Counted from the stretch's first letter, positions 1 to 10,054 are shown. The stretch is DNA of 64,000 bases from JACCXG01 sp963785755 (GCA_963785755.1 CAWAXG010000013.1:930001-994000); one strand, 5' to 3'. Notes: generated from the sequence alone by a model not told the origin. Program-made: numbers and translations.

Positions 1-1
1 G

Positions 2-520
2 TCGGAGGGAGGCATCACCTTCTGGACCGGCAACCACCCGCTCGCCCGCGGCGAAGGCGACCTCGCGGCCAATCTGGACTTGAAGCAGGCAGAGCTCGAG
101 TTCCGCCGCGGCCACCCGGGTCTCAGCTCCGAAGAGCTCGAGCCGATCTACTATCGCGATGCTCTGGCGTGGATCGCCTCGAATCCGGGACGCTGGCTCG
201 TGCTGCTCGCTCGAAAAGCGCTCTATACAGTCGTGCCGGCCGGCCCGTCGTATACGCTACACTCCACGAGATATTGGGCCGCGTCGGCGTTCTCCTACCT
301 GCTGCTCCTGCCGCTTGCCATATTCGGCATTCGTCGGCTCTGGCGCAGCAGTGATCGCCCGACCGCGGTGCTGCTGCTCGCCGCCTCGGCGGTTCTGGTT
401 GGCTTGATCTTCTTTCCGCAGGAGCGCTTTCGGATTCCCGTGATTGATCCAGTCCTGATCGTTGCCGCGGCCGCGGCTGTTGCGGCCCGTTTCGTCCGTT
501 TCGCGGGAGACGCCGCGTGA
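2..520 (+). CDS. Polyprenyl-phosphate sugar glycosyltransferase, GT39-like, C-terminal part (5' truncated by window)
   Basis: The window opens inside this gene: the frame is open from base 2 and closes at TGA 518-520, leaving about 172 residues. It starts with a soluble loop containing WTGNHPLA, followed by three hydrophobic spans (about residues 92-110, 121-138 and 147-165) and a short positive tail. This layout fits the C-terminal end of multi-spanning GT39/ArnT-like enzymes, which move a sugar from a polyprenyl-phosphate carrier onto an acceptor on the outer face of the inner membrane. The stop overlaps the GTG start of the next gene (GTGA), so the two are probably translationally coupled; that neighbour makes polyprenyl-phosphate sugar, the expected donor. 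Exact substrate cannot be read from the fragment. Confidence 0.7.
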   Translation, partial: SEGGITFWTGNHPLARGEGDLAANLDLKQAELEFRRGHPGLSSEELEPIYYRDALAWIASNPGRWLVLLARKALYTVVPAGPSYTLHSTRYWAASAFSYLLLLPLAIFGIRRLWRSSDRPTAVLLLAASAVLVGLIFFPQERFRIPVIDPVLIVAAAAAVAARFVRFAGDAA

Positions 521-1236
521 CCGCAGCTCGTGACATCGTCGTGGTCGTGCCGACGTACAACGAGAAGGAGAACCTTCCGGCCCTCGCACGCGGCATTCTG
601 GCGCACCCCGGGTTCCGCCTGCTGGTCGTCGACGACGGATCTCCGGACGGGACCGGCGCCATCGCGGACGAGCTCGCGCGCACCCACGCTGGTCGCGTCG
701 AGGTGATGCATCGCAAAGGCCCGCGCGGTCTCGGCCGCTCGTACATCGATGGCCTGCGTCACGCGCTCGCCTCCGGCGCCGATCTGATTTTTCAGATGGA
801 TGCGGACCTCTCGCACAACCCGGAACATCTTCCGGCAATCGCCGCGGCGGCCGCCGACTACGACGTCGTGATCGGTTCGCGATACCTGACCGGCGTCAGC
901 GTGGTCAACTGGCCGCTGCACCGCATCTTCCTGAGCGCGTTCGCCAACCGCTACGTGCGCGCGGTCACCAGAATCTCCGTGAGCGACTGTACGAGCGGCT
1001 ACCGCTGCTGGAGGCGTGAGGCGCTTGCGCAACTGCCGTTGGATGCCATGGTCTCCAATGGCTACGCCTTCATCGTCGAGATGCTGTTCGAGGCCTCGCG
1101 ACGTGGCTGCCGGATCGGCGAAGTCCCGATCATCTTCATCGAGCGGCGGCAGGGTCAGAGCAAGGTCTCGGCGCGGGTTCTGGCGGAGTCGCTGATCGTT
1201 CCGTGGCGGCTGGTTTTCCGGGGCCGAAAGGCATAG
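517..1236 (+). CDS. Polyprenol-phosphate mannosyltransferase-like GT2 (DPM1 type)
   Basis: A 239-residue GT2 enzyme with the short, tail-less form of dolichol-phosphate mannosyltransferases. Visible motifs are VVPTYNEKENL (about 10-20), the nucleotide-binding VDDGSPDGT (38-46), and the DAD metal-binding triad (95-97) in QMDADLSHNP, followed by GSRYLTG. Enzymes of this family load mannose or a related sugar from a nucleotide donor onto polyprenyl phosphate at the cytoplasmic face. There is no C-terminal membrane anchor. The GTG start at 517 overlaps the stop of the upstream GT39-like gene, which would use the lipid-linked sugar. The sugar identity (mannose or glucose) is not decided by sequence. 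Confidence 0.85.
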   Translation: MTAARDIVVVVPTYNEKENLPALARGILAHPGFRLLVVDDGSPDGTGAIADELARTHAGRVEVMHRKGPRGLGRSYIDGLRHALASGADLIFQMDADLSHNPEHLPAIAAAAADYDVVIGSRYLTGVSVVNWPLHRIFLSAFANRYVRAVTRISVSDCTSGYRCWRREALAQLPLDAMVSNGYAFIVEMLFEASRRGCRIGEVPIIFIERRQGQSKVSARVLAESLIVPWRLVFRGRKA

Positions 1237-1246
1237 CCAGGGTCCA

Positions 1247-2491
1247 GTGAGCACTCGTCACGTCATCGTCATGGTGACGACGTCGTATCCGCGATTTCGT
1301 GGCGACAGCGTCGGCACGTTCATGGAGCCGATCGCCAAGGCCGTGGCCGCCCGCGGGCACGAGGTTCACATCGTCGCACCCTGGCACCCGCTTCTTCAGC
1401 GCGCGCCACACGAGGATGGAGTCAGCTTTCATTCCTACAGATACGCCCCCCATCCGTCGTTGAACATCTTCGGGTATGCGTCGTCGATGCGGGCAGACGT
1501 TTCGTTGCGCGGCGCGGCATATCTGGTCGCGCCGCTCGCCCTGGCGCAGGGGTGGCGGACCGCCCGCCGCATCGCGCGGAAATATCACGCGACGATCATG
1601 AATGGACACTGGTTGATCCCGGGCGGCGTCACCGCGGCGCTGGCGGCACCGGGGCTGCCGCTGGTCATCAGCCTGCATGGAACCGATGTCTACGTCGCCG
1701 AGACGATGGCGCCCGCGCGTGCCGCGGCACGGGCCGCGTTCTCGCGGGCGGGCGCGGTCACGGCCTGCAGCGAAGATCTCGCGCGCCGCGCCATCGCGCT
1801 CGGCGCCGAACCCGCTCGGGTCGAGGTCGTGCCCTACGGTGTAGACGTCGAGCGTTTCAAGCCAGCCGTCGCGTCGCGAGCCGAGCGGCGTTCCCGGCTC
1901 GGCGTGCCGCGAGATGTTCCACTCGTATTCGCCGTGGGACGGCTCGTGAAGAAGAAAGGGTTCGAATACCTGATCGACGCGGTACCGGCGATCACTGCCC
2001 GCCGGCCCGCAGTCGTTGCCATCGGCGGCGAAGGGGACCTCGATGCGGAGCTGCGGACCCGCGCAGAGCAATCAGGCGCCGCAGGATCGATCCGGTTCCT
2101 CGGCAGGGTCCCGCAGCATGACGTCGCGGAATACCTCGCTGCGGCTGACGTGGTCGTCGTGCCCTCAATCAGAGACGACGCGGGGAATGTCGATGGATTG
2201 CCGAACGTCGTGATGGAAGCCCTGGCATCAGGCACGCCGCTGGTGACGACGAAAGCCGGCGGGATTGGCGCGGTCGTGACGCACGGCCAAACGGCGCTCG
2301 TCGTACCGGAGCGTGACGTGCCCGCGCTCGCGGAGGCGGTCGGTCGATTGCTGGATGACGGGGCCCTGCGAACGACGATTGGATCCGCGGCGCGCGCCGT
2401 CGCAACGGCTGAATTCGGCTGGGAGCGCACGGCGGCTCAGTTCGAGGCGGCCTACGATCGGGCGCTTGTCTTCAAGTCCAGCAAACGCTAA
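1247..2491 (+). CDS. Glycosyltransferase family 4
   Basis: A 414-residue retaining glycosyltransferase with GT-B fold. The N-terminal domain carries the SYPRFRGD segment (13-20) and HGTDVY (144-149). The C-terminal donor-binding domain starts at GRLVKKKGFE (231-240) and contains the E-x7-E-like VDGLPNVVMEALASGTP region around residues 316-331. It probably adds one sugar from a nucleotide donor to a lipid-linked oligosaccharide in the cytoplasm. It starts with GTG ten bases after the previous stop, within the same run of glycan genes. Donor and acceptor are unknown. Confidence 0.88.
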   Translation: MSTRHVIVMVTTSYPRFRGDSVGTFMEPIAKAVAARGHEVHIVAPWHPLLQRAPHEDGVSFHSYRYAPHPSLNIFGYASSMRADVSLRGAAYLVAPLALAQGWRTARRIARKYHATIMNGHWLIPGGVTAALAAPGLPLVISLHGTDVYVAETMAPARAAARAAFSRAGAVTACSEDLARRAIALGAEPARVEVVPYGVDVERFKPAVASRAERRSRLGVPRDVPLVFAVGRLVKKKGFEYLIDAVPAITARRPAVVAIGGEGDLDAELRTRAEQSGAAGSIRFLGRVPQHDVAEYLAAADVVVVPSIRDDAGNVDGLPNVVMEALASGTPLVTTKAGGIGAVVTHGQTALVVPERDVPALAEAVGRLLDDGALRTTIGSAARAVATAEFGWERTAAQFEAAYDRALVFKSSKR

Positions 2492-2509
2492 TATTTACGC
2501 CCTGCTCCG

Positions 2510-3304
2510 ATGCCAAAGCCAGCTACCCGGCAACTGGGCCTGAGTGTCTTCTTCCCTGCCTACAACGACAGCGGGACTATTGCGAGCCTCGTGATCACTG
2601 CATTGAAGGCGGCGGAGCGGCTGACGCCCAACTTCGAGGTGATCATCGTCAACGACGGCAGCGCGGATGCCACAGCCGAGATCGCGGACGAGCTGGCCCG
2701 CACCTACCCGCAGGTCCGAGTGGTTCATCACAAGAAGAACCGCGGATACGGGGGAGCCCTGCGCAGCGGCTTCGCGGCGTCGACGCGGGATCTCATCTTC
2801 TACACCGATGGCGATGCCCAGTACGATCCAGCCGAGATGGAGGCGCTCTGGGCGGCCTTCAGCGACAACGTGGATCTCGTGAATGGCTACAAAATCAGCC
2901 GATCGGATCCGCTCCACCGGATTCTGATCGGACGCATCTACCACCACACCGTCAAGCTGTTGTTCGGACTGAGAGTCCGGGACGTCGACTGCGATTTCCG
3001 GTTGATGCGCCGCTCGATTTTCGAGCGCGTCGTGCTCGAGAAGAACAGCGGCGTCATCTGCCTGGAAATGATGAAGAAGATTCAGGACGCCGGCTTTCGC
3101 ATCGCCGAAGTGCCGGTGCATCACTACCACCGGGCATACGGGCGGTCGCAGTTCTTCAATTTCCGCCGCCTCTTTACCACCGGCGTGGATGTCCTGAAGC
3201 TTTGGTTCGCGCTGGTCGTCCGCGGCGAGCATCATCGGCAGCGGCCGGCGCCGGCCGAGGCCGCGGCCGCCATTGTCCCGCCCCGGTCGGGAGACCGCGG
3301 TTGA
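2510..3304 (+). CDS. Glycosyltransferase family 2, polyprenyl-phosphate type
   Basis: A 264-residue GT2 protein. It shows the FFPAYNDSGTI opening (14-24), the NDGSADAT nucleotide-binding motif (48-55) and the DGD metal-binding motif (100-102) followed by AQYDPAEM. Sequence style (long conserved middle with NGYKISRSDP, then an RLMRRSIF segment) resembles the polyprenyl-phosphate glucose/mannose synthases rather than processive enzymes. There is no membrane span at the C-terminus, only a proline/alanine-rich tail. The start is ATG 2510. Its end overlaps the presumed start of the following aminotransferase, consistent with one operon. Confidence 0.85.
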   Translation: MPKPATRQLGLSVFFPAYNDSGTIASLVITALKAAERLTPNFEVIIVNDGSADATAEIADELARTYPQVRVVHHKKNRGYGGALRSGFAASTRDLIFYTDGDAQYDPAEMEALWAAFSDNVDLVNGYKISRSDPLHRILIGRIYHHTVKLLFGLRVRDVDCDFRLMRRSIFERVVLEKNSGVICLEMMKKIQDAGFRIAEVPVHHYHRAYGRSQFFNFRRLFTTGVDVLKLWFALVVRGEHHRQRPAPAEAAAAIVPPRSGDRG

Positions 3305-4403
3305 GCGGACGTCGTTGATTCCGTTTCTCAAGCTGACGCCTGGGGCCGACGCCGCCGACGTCGACGCGGCAATCAAACGGGTGGTCGATCGCGGATGGTT
3401 CGTGCTCGGCCCCGAGCTCGAGGCCTTCGAGCGCGAATTCGCCACGGCCTGCGGGGCCGGACACGCGGTGGGTGTCGGCACCGGGACCGACGCACTGCAC
3501 GTCGCGCTCCGCGCGCTGGGGATTGGACCGGGTGACGAGGTCATCACGTCGCCGCTGTCGGCGGCCTACACCGCCCTGGCGATCATGATGGCGGGCGCGC
3601 ATCCGATATTCGCCGACATCGATCCGGCGCGGTTGACGATTGACCCCGCGGCGATCGCCGCGGCAGTGACGCCGCGGACGGCCGCGATCATGCCGGTGCA
3701 TCTCTACGGCCAGGCTGCCGAGATGCCGGCGATCGTGGAGATCGCGCGCCGCCATGACCTTGCGATCGTGGAGGACTGCTGCCAGGCGCACCTCGCGACG
3801 TGCGGCGGGCAACCGGTCGGCTCGTTCGGAGCGGCGGCCGCGTACAGCTTCTATCCCACCAAGAATCTCGGTGCCCTGGGAGATGGCGGCGCGTTGACCA
3901 CGAGCGACGAACGCATCGCCGCCCACGCGAAGCGGCTTCGCAACGGCGGGCAGACGAATCGGTATCAGCACGTGGAATTCGGCGTGAACTCGCGGCTCGA
4001 CGAGATGCAGGCCGCCATCCTCCGGGCGCGGCTGACGCACCTGCCGGAGTGGACCCGTCGCCGCCGCGCCCTGGCGCATCGCTATCGTCACGCGCTCGCC
4101 GCCACCGGCGTGGTGACGGTGCCGCCGGAGCTGGACGCCGGGCACGTTTATCACCTGTTTCCGGTTCTGGCTTCGTCGCGCGATCAACTTCAGGTCGACC
4201 TGCGAAGCCGCGGGGTCGAAACGCTCGTGCACTACCCGATTCCCATTCCGCGGCAGCCGGCGCTCGCAGCGTACGCGAGCGGATCCTGTCCGGTCGCGGA
4301 ACAGGTGACGCGCGAAGTGCTTTCGCTGCCGCTCTACCCGTCGCTGCCCGACGAGGCCGTCGAGACGGTGGCCGCCGCGCTGCGTGCCACCACGCCGCGA
4401 TGA
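3273..4403 (+). CDS. DegT/DnrJ/EryC1/StrS sugar aminotransferase
   Basis: A PLP-dependent aminotransferase of the type that converts keto-sugar nucleotides to amino sugars. Numbering from the TTG at 3273, the PLP-binding lysine is K197 in FYPTKNLGALGDGG, and the cofactor-contacting acidic site is in VEDCCQAH (167-173). The glycine-rich GTGTDALHVAL (69-79) and the C-terminal HYPIPIP motif are also present. The start is uncertain: TTG 3273 overlaps the upstream gene by 32 bases, while TTG 3315 would begin right at the conserved IPFLKL opening of the family. The product probably feeds an amino sugar into the surface glycan built by this locus. Confidence 0.88.
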   Translation: MSRPGRETAVERTSLIPFLKLTPGADAADVDAAIKRVVDRGWFVLGPELEAFEREFATACGAGHAVGVGTGTDALHVALRALGIGPGDEVITSPLSAAYTALAIMMAGAHPIFADIDPARLTIDPAAIAAAVTPRTAAIMPVHLYGQAAEMPAIVEIARRHDLAIVEDCCQAHLATCGGQPVGSFGAAAAYSFYPTKNLGALGDGGALTTSDERIAAHAKRLRNGGQTNRYQHVEFGVNSRLDEMQAAILRARLTHLPEWTRRRRALAHRYRHALAATGVVTVPPELDAGHVYHLFPVLASSRDQLQVDLRSRGVETLVHYPIPIPRQPALAAYASGSCPVAEQVTREVLSLPLYPSLPDEAVETVAAALRATTPR

Positions 4404-4450
4404 GGCGCCGGTGCGGCTGACCGCATCAGCAGCGCCGATCGATGTATCGA

Positions 4451-4477
4451 CCTCGTGGGGCCGGGGTGAGCACGAGG
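4451..4477. repeat. Short inverted repeat upstream of membrane protein gene
   Basis: CCTCGTG at 4451-4457 is repeated inverted as CACGAGG at 4471-4477, separated by 13 bases, in the 84-base gap between the aminotransferase and the next membrane protein gene. It has no T-tract on either strand, so it is not a clear intrinsic terminator. It could be an operator or a fold in the mRNA leader. Confidence 0.3.
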
Positions 4478-4487
4478 CCGATTGTTG

Positions 4488-6981
4488 ATGTCCGCGTTCT
4501 CGCTCCTCGCACTGATCGTCGTCGCCTGGCTGCCAGGCGCGGTCATCTTACGCCTGCCGATCGGCAGCCGGGAGAAACGCGCGGCGCTCGATGCCGACGA
4601 GCGGCTGTTCTGGGCGGTGATGCTCAGCGTCGCGGCCTCGCTCGCGGTCGTGCTGGGACTGGCGGCGATCGAACGCTACAGCTTCCAGCGACTGCTCATC
4701 GCCAACGTCCTGATCGCAGGCGCGCTGGCCGTCGTCGCCCGCTTCAACCTCCGGCTCGGACCTGGTGCGCGGCGCCCCGGCTCGAGCGCCGTCCTCGCCG
4801 CCGCGCTCGTCATGCTCGGCCTCTGGCGCTTCTTTCCCACGTCCGAGTATGTGATCGGCGGCAAGGACCCTGGCGTCTACATCGGGGAAGGCATCCAGAT
4901 CGCGCAGCGTGGCACGCTCGCGTACGACGACCCCGTTGTCGCTTCCGTTCCCCCCTTTGCACGCGACCTTTTCTTCCCGTCGCACGAGCGGCCCGACTAC
5001 TACGGCATCCGGTTCATGGGGTTCTTCATCCGCAATCCCGACACCGGCACCGTGGTGGGACAATTCCCCCATCTGTTCCCCGCCTCCGTGGCGATTGGCT
5101 ACGGTATCCGGGGGCTGAGCGGCGCGCGCGAAACGGTCGCGGCCTGGGGCATCCTCGGCCTGCTCGCCGTCTACTTCCTGGGCAGGCGGCTCGCCGGAAC
5201 GCCCGCCGCATTCGCCGCGGCGGCGCTGCTGTCGCTTCACGTCATCGAAGTCTGGTTCGCGCGGTACCCGAATGCCGAGATGGTGATGCAGACGCTCGTC
5301 TTCGCCGGACTGCTGGCGTCGAGCCGCGCGCATTCAGACGACGACGCGTTCTTCGCGCCTGTAGCGGGCGTGATGCTCGGGTTGCTGCTGTTTCTTCGCT
5401 TCGACGCGATTCTCCCGCTGGCCGGATTCGCGGCCGGGCTCGGGCTCGTACACCTGCGTGGCGGCCGCGTTCGTCCGTCGCTGATCGGGACGACTCTTCT
5501 CGCCGGACTGCTGGCCGTCCCTTACTACCTGGGTCCGATGCGCGCCTACATCGATCGGCCGCTCGTGTTCCTGTGGGGTCTCGCAGCGTGGCAATACGTC
5601 GTGCTCGGCGCAGCGATCGCCGGCGGGGTCGTGATGCTCGCTGCCGCGAGACGGTGGGCTTCATACACGCAGAAGATTGTCGCGTTCGCACCGCCGGCGC
5701 TCGGCGCGGCAGTGGTGATTGGCGCGATCTATGGCCTTGTCTTCCGCAGGCAGACCGGCAAGCTCGCGATCCATGACGCCGAGTCGCTGCGAACGTTCAC
5801 GACGCTCTACGCGACGATGCCCGGGATCGTCGCCGGGCTGATCGGCTACGTCACGGCGGCGCGGCGGGTGTTCTGGCGCGCGCCCGAGGTCTTCACCACC
5901 GTCGCGGTCTTCTCCTTCTTTCTCTTCTACAAGATCCGGATCGTCCCCGAGCACTTCTGGATGGCGCGGCGGTTCCTGGCCGTCATCCTTCCCGGAGTGC
6001 TGATCTTCGCGTGTGCCGCGGCGTCGTGGGGCCTGCGCCGCCAGGGCCGCGGGCGCTGGACCAGCGCCGCGATCGGCGCAGTGTTCGTGGCCCTGCTCGC
6101 CAGTGAATACGCGCGCGTGTCGCGGCCACTCATCGGACACGTCGAGTACGCCGGCATCATTCCCGAGCTCGAACAGCTCGCGTCGCGGATCGGCGAGAAC
6201 GAGCTGCTGATCGTCGAGTCGCGAGACGCGGGCTCGGACGCGCACGTCATGGCGCTGCCGCTGGCCTACATTTACGCGAGGAACGTGCTCGGTACTCGCC
6301 TCGCCGCGGCCGGACCGCCAGGCGTTCGCGCCGTTTCTCGAGTGGGCGCGCAACCGCTACGGGCGCGTGTTCTTCCTGGGCGGCGGCGGTACGGAGCTGC
6401 TCTCGGCCCAGTGGAGCGCCACGAGCGTGGCCAGCCAGCGGTTTCAGGTGCCGGAGTACGAAGTGTCCGTGGCCGGCCTGCCGCGCGGCGTGCGCATGAA
6501 GGAGTTCGACTTCGGCCTCTACGAGCTCCTGCCCGCATCGGCTCCTGCACCCGGCATCTGGTTCGATCTCGACGTCGGCATCCGCGACGACCTGAACGTC
6601 GTCCGGTTTCACGCCAAGGAGATGGCAGACGGACACACCATGCGATGGACGCAGCGGCAGTCGTTCGTCACGGTGCCGGCGCTCGCGGCCGGGGCGCGGA
6701 CGCTGGTGCTCGACATGAGCTCGGGGGGCCGTCCCGAGGCGGCACCGCCTGCTGAAATCAGTGTCTACCTCGACGAGCAGCTGCTGGGAAGCGCGCGCGT
6801 CGGCAACGGGTTCCGGCCGTACACGTTCGCCATACCTGAACATCTTGCGGCGGCGGCGGCAGCAGCGGCCGAGCCTGTGCGCATCCGCCTCGTCACACCG
6901 GTCTGGAATCCGCGGCAGGTGCTCGGATCGCCGGACGGCCGCGAGCTCGGCGTCATGCTCGATCGGGTGCAGGTAAGATAG
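4488..6981 (+). CDS. Large multi-spanning GT39-like membrane protein (frameshifted at about 6290)
   Basis: A large inner-membrane protein of about 830 residues if repaired. Roughly a dozen hydrophobic spans fill the first 530 residues; the loop after the second or third span has GGKDPGVYIGEG, and a soluble C-terminal domain follows. It resembles GT39-like glycosyltransferases acting on the periplasmic side, but no catalytic motif is certain. The frame is broken: up to NVL at 6285-6290 it reads in one frame, and from GTA 6292 it continues in the next as VLASPRPDRQAF and on to TAG 6981. Removing one base at 6288-6291 restores a single open frame. ATG 4488 is chosen over TTG 4482 as the start. 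See the finding on frameshifts beside TAC. Confidence 0.7.
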
Positions 6982-7002
6982 CGCGCAAGCCAGATCGGGT
7001 GC

Positions 7003-8196
7003 ATGTTCGACCACTTGCAGATTTACAGCCCGCGCGACCGACGCCTCGTCGGAGCCGCCGATCTCGCACTGAGCGCGGCGGCGCCGGTACTGAAGCTCCG
7101 GCGACGGCCGCCGGCCAGGCCACCCAGACGCATCCTGCTGCTGCGGCTCGAGCGGATCGGCGATCTGTTGATGACGCTCGAGGCGTTCGAGGACGTCCGC
7201 CAGGCGGCGCCCGAGGCGGAGATCGATCTCGTCGTGGGCAGCTGGAACCTCGACCTCGCCAGGAAGATCGGCGGAATCGGGCACATCGAGGCGTTGGACG
7301 CCTCCTGGCTTTCGCGAGAGGGTTCCGGTCTCCCGCTCACGCGGATGATCCGCCACGCGCACAGCTGGCGCACCCGCGGCTACGATCTCGCGCTGAATTT
7401 CGAGCCGGACATCCGCAGCAATCTGCTGCTCGCCGCGAGCCGTGCGTCACGAACTGCAGGGTTCTCGAGTGGCGGCGGCGGCGCACTCCTCGACATCGCC
7501 CTGCCCTACGATCCGCGGACGCACACCGCGATGAATGCCCAGCGCCTGGTTGCCGCGGTGCTCAGCGTCCCCGCACGCGCGACGACGGCGCGACTCGAGC
7601 TCTCGACCGACGAGCGCCGGCGCGCCCGCGAGCTTCTCGCGGCGCGGCGCACTCCGCTCATCGGGCTTCACGTGAGCGGCGGCCGTCCAATCAAGCAGTG
7701 GGATCCCGAACGGTTCCGCGAGCTCGCGGTGCGGCTCGCCCACGAGCGGGGCGCAACCATCGTGCTGACGGGCACGGCCGCCGATCGGCTGCTCATCGAG
7801 CCGGTCAGCCGAGCGCTCGCCGGCTACAGCGTCGTCGATCTGTCGGGGCACGTGGATCTCCCGGCTCTCGCTGCAGCGCTCGAACAGCTCGATGTGCTCG
7901 TCACCGGCGATACCGGACCCATGCACCTTGCCGCCGCGGTCCGTACGCCGGTCGTTGCGGTATTCGGCCCGTCCGATCCCGCGCGTTATGCTCCGCGGGA
8001 TCCGATCCATCGGATCGTCCGGATCGACCTGCCGTGCAGCCCGTGCAACCGCATCCGCCTCCCGCCCGAGCGGTGCGCGGGGCACATCCCCGACTGCCTG
8101 ACGGGCATCGATGTCGAGACCGTCTATCGGGCCGTCACGGCGACGCTCGAGCACCATCTGCGGCGCCAGGCTCGCGCCGGCTCCTCGCGCGGGTAA
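7003..8196 (+). CDS. Glycosyltransferase family 9 (heptosyltransferase-like)
   Basis: A 397-residue GT-B enzyme of the lipopolysaccharide heptosyltransferase family. It has the RILLLRLERIGDLLMT opening (about 42-57) that marks GT9, HVSGGRPIKQWDPERF in the donor domain, and the GDTGPMHLAAA motif near residue 303. A Cys cluster (CSPCNRIRLPPERC) near the C-terminus is common in this family. It probably adds heptose or another sugar to a core-type acceptor at the cytoplasmic face. Its TAA overlaps the ATG of the next gene (TAATG), so the pair is co-translated. Confidence 0.88.
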   Translation: MFDHLQIYSPRDRRLVGAADLALSAAAPVLKLRRRPPARPPRRILLLRLERIGDLLMTLEAFEDVRQAAPEAEIDLVVGSWNLDLARKIGGIGHIEALDASWLSREGSGLPLTRMIRHAHSWRTRGYDLALNFEPDIRSNLLLAASRASRTAGFSSGGGGALLDIALPYDPRTHTAMNAQRLVAAVLSVPARATTARLELSTDERRRARELLAARRTPLIGLHVSGGRPIKQWDPERFRELAVRLAHERGATIVLTGTAADRLLIEPVSRALAGYSVVDLSGHVDLPALAAALEQLDVLVTGDTGPMHLAAAVRTPVVAVFGPSDPARYAPRDPIHRIVRIDLPCSPCNRIRLPPERCAGHIPDCLTGIDVETVYRAVTATLEHHLRRQARAGSSRG

Positions 8197-10028
8197 TGGC
8201 AACCGACGTACTCCTGACTCTTGGCTCGAAGGCCGGCCGGCAGCGCGTTCGACTGTCGCAGTATCTGAGCGGACAGGCAGGGGAAGACGCCGCGCGCCAG
8301 GCGAACGCGTGGATCAAGTCGCTGCGCCACGCGCGCATCGATGGGGTCACGTTCCGCGAGCGGTTCACGTATCGCGACGACAGCCTCTGGTGGTTCGCCG
8401 AGCTGTTCCTTCACAAGGAACGCGCAATCCTCTCGCTGTTTCGCACGATCGCCGCAATGACGAATCTGCTCGACCGGGAAGCGCCGCACTCGGTGCAGAT
8501 CGACGATGCGGACACGGCCCTGCGGCTGATCGTCTCCGAGCTGACGCGGGCGCGCGGCATCTTCATCGACAGTCCCACCGTCCGCGAAGCCTCGGCGTTC
8601 CACGTGCTCAAGCTGGAGGCTCGCTGCACGGCGCTCATGGTCGCCGCCGTTGCCGCTCGCGGGCGGCCCGGCCGAGTGCGGCCGGCGGCCCGGGTGCCGG
8701 TGGCCGCGTTCGTCCACCGCGCTTTCTGGAAGGGCAGCGCGGACGATGGCAGCGCGGAGTCCTACATCGGTCCGGTGCTGCAGGCACTCGAGCGGCGGTT
8801 GCCGTCCGGGGGCATTCGATATATCGGCCTCGGTCCCACCGAGAACTTCCGCGCCCGCCGGTGGTGGCGGCGCCAGGCGGACGCCGCCAAGACCGTCCGG
8901 CCGATCGAAGAGCTCGCGCCGCGGGCGGCGCTCGCGGGCTCGTCGGGCATCTGGGCCGCCCGGCACGCGATGCGGCGCGCCATGCTGTCGAGCAAAGATC
9001 TGCGCAGCGCGGCGGTCATTCGCGGTGTTGACTGTTGGCCGGTGATCGCTGAGTCGCTTGCCGGCATCGCGCTGCTGCAGTTCCCATGGTCCGCGCGTGC
9101 CATGGACGAAGCGGGCGCGGCGCTCGACGCGCTGCAGACCGATGTGGCCGTGACGTATGCCGAAGCCGGCGGCTGGGGACGCGCGCTGGCGCTCGAGGCA
9201 AGGCGCCGGAACATCCCGCTCGCGGGACTTCAGCACGGCTTCATCTATCGCCACTGGTTGAACTACCTGCACGAACCGGACGAGATGGAGCCGCTTCGTG
9301 CCGGATCACGGGACGCGGGGTTTCCCCGCCCGACCATTACGCTGCTCTTCGATGAATACGCCGCACGGCATCTCGTGGTCTGCGGACACTTCCCGCGGGA
9401 GGCGCTCGCGGTCACCGGAAGTCCCAGGCTCGACGTCGTGGCCGACTCGTTTCGCCGGCTCACCGATACCGAGGTGGAGGCCGCGCGGCTCGCGAGCGGC
9501 GCCGATCAGTCGCAGCAGCTGGTTCTTCTGGTGACCAAGTACAGCGAAGCGCGCGACGTCCTGCCCGCGCTTCTCAAGGCAGTCGCGTCGATGCCGAAGG
9601 CGCATCTCGCCATCAAGACGCACCCCGCCGAAACGCCGGACCCGTACGAGACGGCGGCCGCCGGCCAAGCCAATGTGCGGGTGCTCCCCGCCGCCGCTCC
9701 TCTGGCGCCGCTCCTGCGCGGCGCAGACGCTGTGGTCACCGTGAATTCGACCCTCGCCCTCGATGCGATGGCGCTTGGCGTCCCTGCGCTCACGATCGGG
9801 CTGCCGAACAACCTGAGCCCGTTCGTCGAGGCCGGCGCCATCGCCGGTGCGGCGGCGCCTGATGAAATCGGGCCGGCACTGCAACGGCTCCTGTATGATG
9901 ATTTGTTCCGGCAGCAGTTCCGCAGCGCATCAGCGGCCGTTGCCGCGGCTTACGGCATGACGCCGAGCGGCGATGCCGCCGAACGCCAGGCGTCGATCAT
10001 CCTCGGCCTGGTGGCCGCGAAGTCCTAA
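8196..10028 (+). CDS. Uncharacterised GT-B-like surface carbohydrate protein
   Basis: A 610-residue soluble protein that I cannot place in a named family with confidence. ATG 8196 overlaps the previous stop. The N-terminal half is rich in Trp and Arg and has no clear motif. The C-terminal third looks like the donor half of a GT-B enzyme: QLVLLVTKYSEA, AIKTHPAE, then ADAVVTVNSTLALDAMALG (about 505-523), a pattern shared by CDP-glycerol/polysialyl-type transferases and by UDP-GlcNAc 2-epimerase-like proteins. The segment AEAGGWGRALALEARRR followed by GLQHGFIYRHW is also reminiscent of capsule-type transferases. Location in the glycan locus supports a role in glycan synthesis. Confidence 0.6.
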   Translation: MATDVLLTLGSKAGRQRVRLSQYLSGQAGEDAARQANAWIKSLRHARIDGVTFRERFTYRDDSLWWFAELFLHKERAILSLFRTIAAMTNLLDREAPHSVQIDDADTALRLIVSELTRARGIFIDSPTVREASAFHVLKLEARCTALMVAAVAARGRPGRVRPAARVPVAAFVHRAFWKGSADDGSAESYIGPVLQALERRLPSGGIRYIGLGPTENFRARRWWRRQADAAKTVRPIEELAPRAALAGSSGIWAARHAMRRAMLSSKDLRSAAVIRGVDCWPVIAESLAGIALLQFPWSARAMDEAGAALDALQTDVAVTYAEAGGWGRALALEARRRNIPLAGLQHGFIYRHWLNYLHEPDEMEPLRAGSRDAGFPRPTITLLFDEYAARHLVVCGHFPREALAVTGSPRLDVVADSFRRLTDTEVEAARLASGADQSQQLVLLVTKYSEARDVLPALLKAVASMPKAHLAIKTHPAETPDPYETAAAGQANVRVLPAAAPLAPLLRGADAVVTVNSTLALDAMALGVPALTIGLPNNLSPFVEAGAIAGAAAPDEIGPALQRLLYDDLFRQQFRSASAAVAAAYGMTPSGDAAERQASIILGLVAAKS

Positions 10029-10054
10029 CCCAGGCAGTCAGGAGACAGTGACTG

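Noticed and set aside
6288..6292. Programmed ribosomal frameshift in the GT39-like gene
   Set aside because: No slippery heptamer or downstream structure at this site, and six other unrelated genes show the same kind of one-base change, which points to sequence error.
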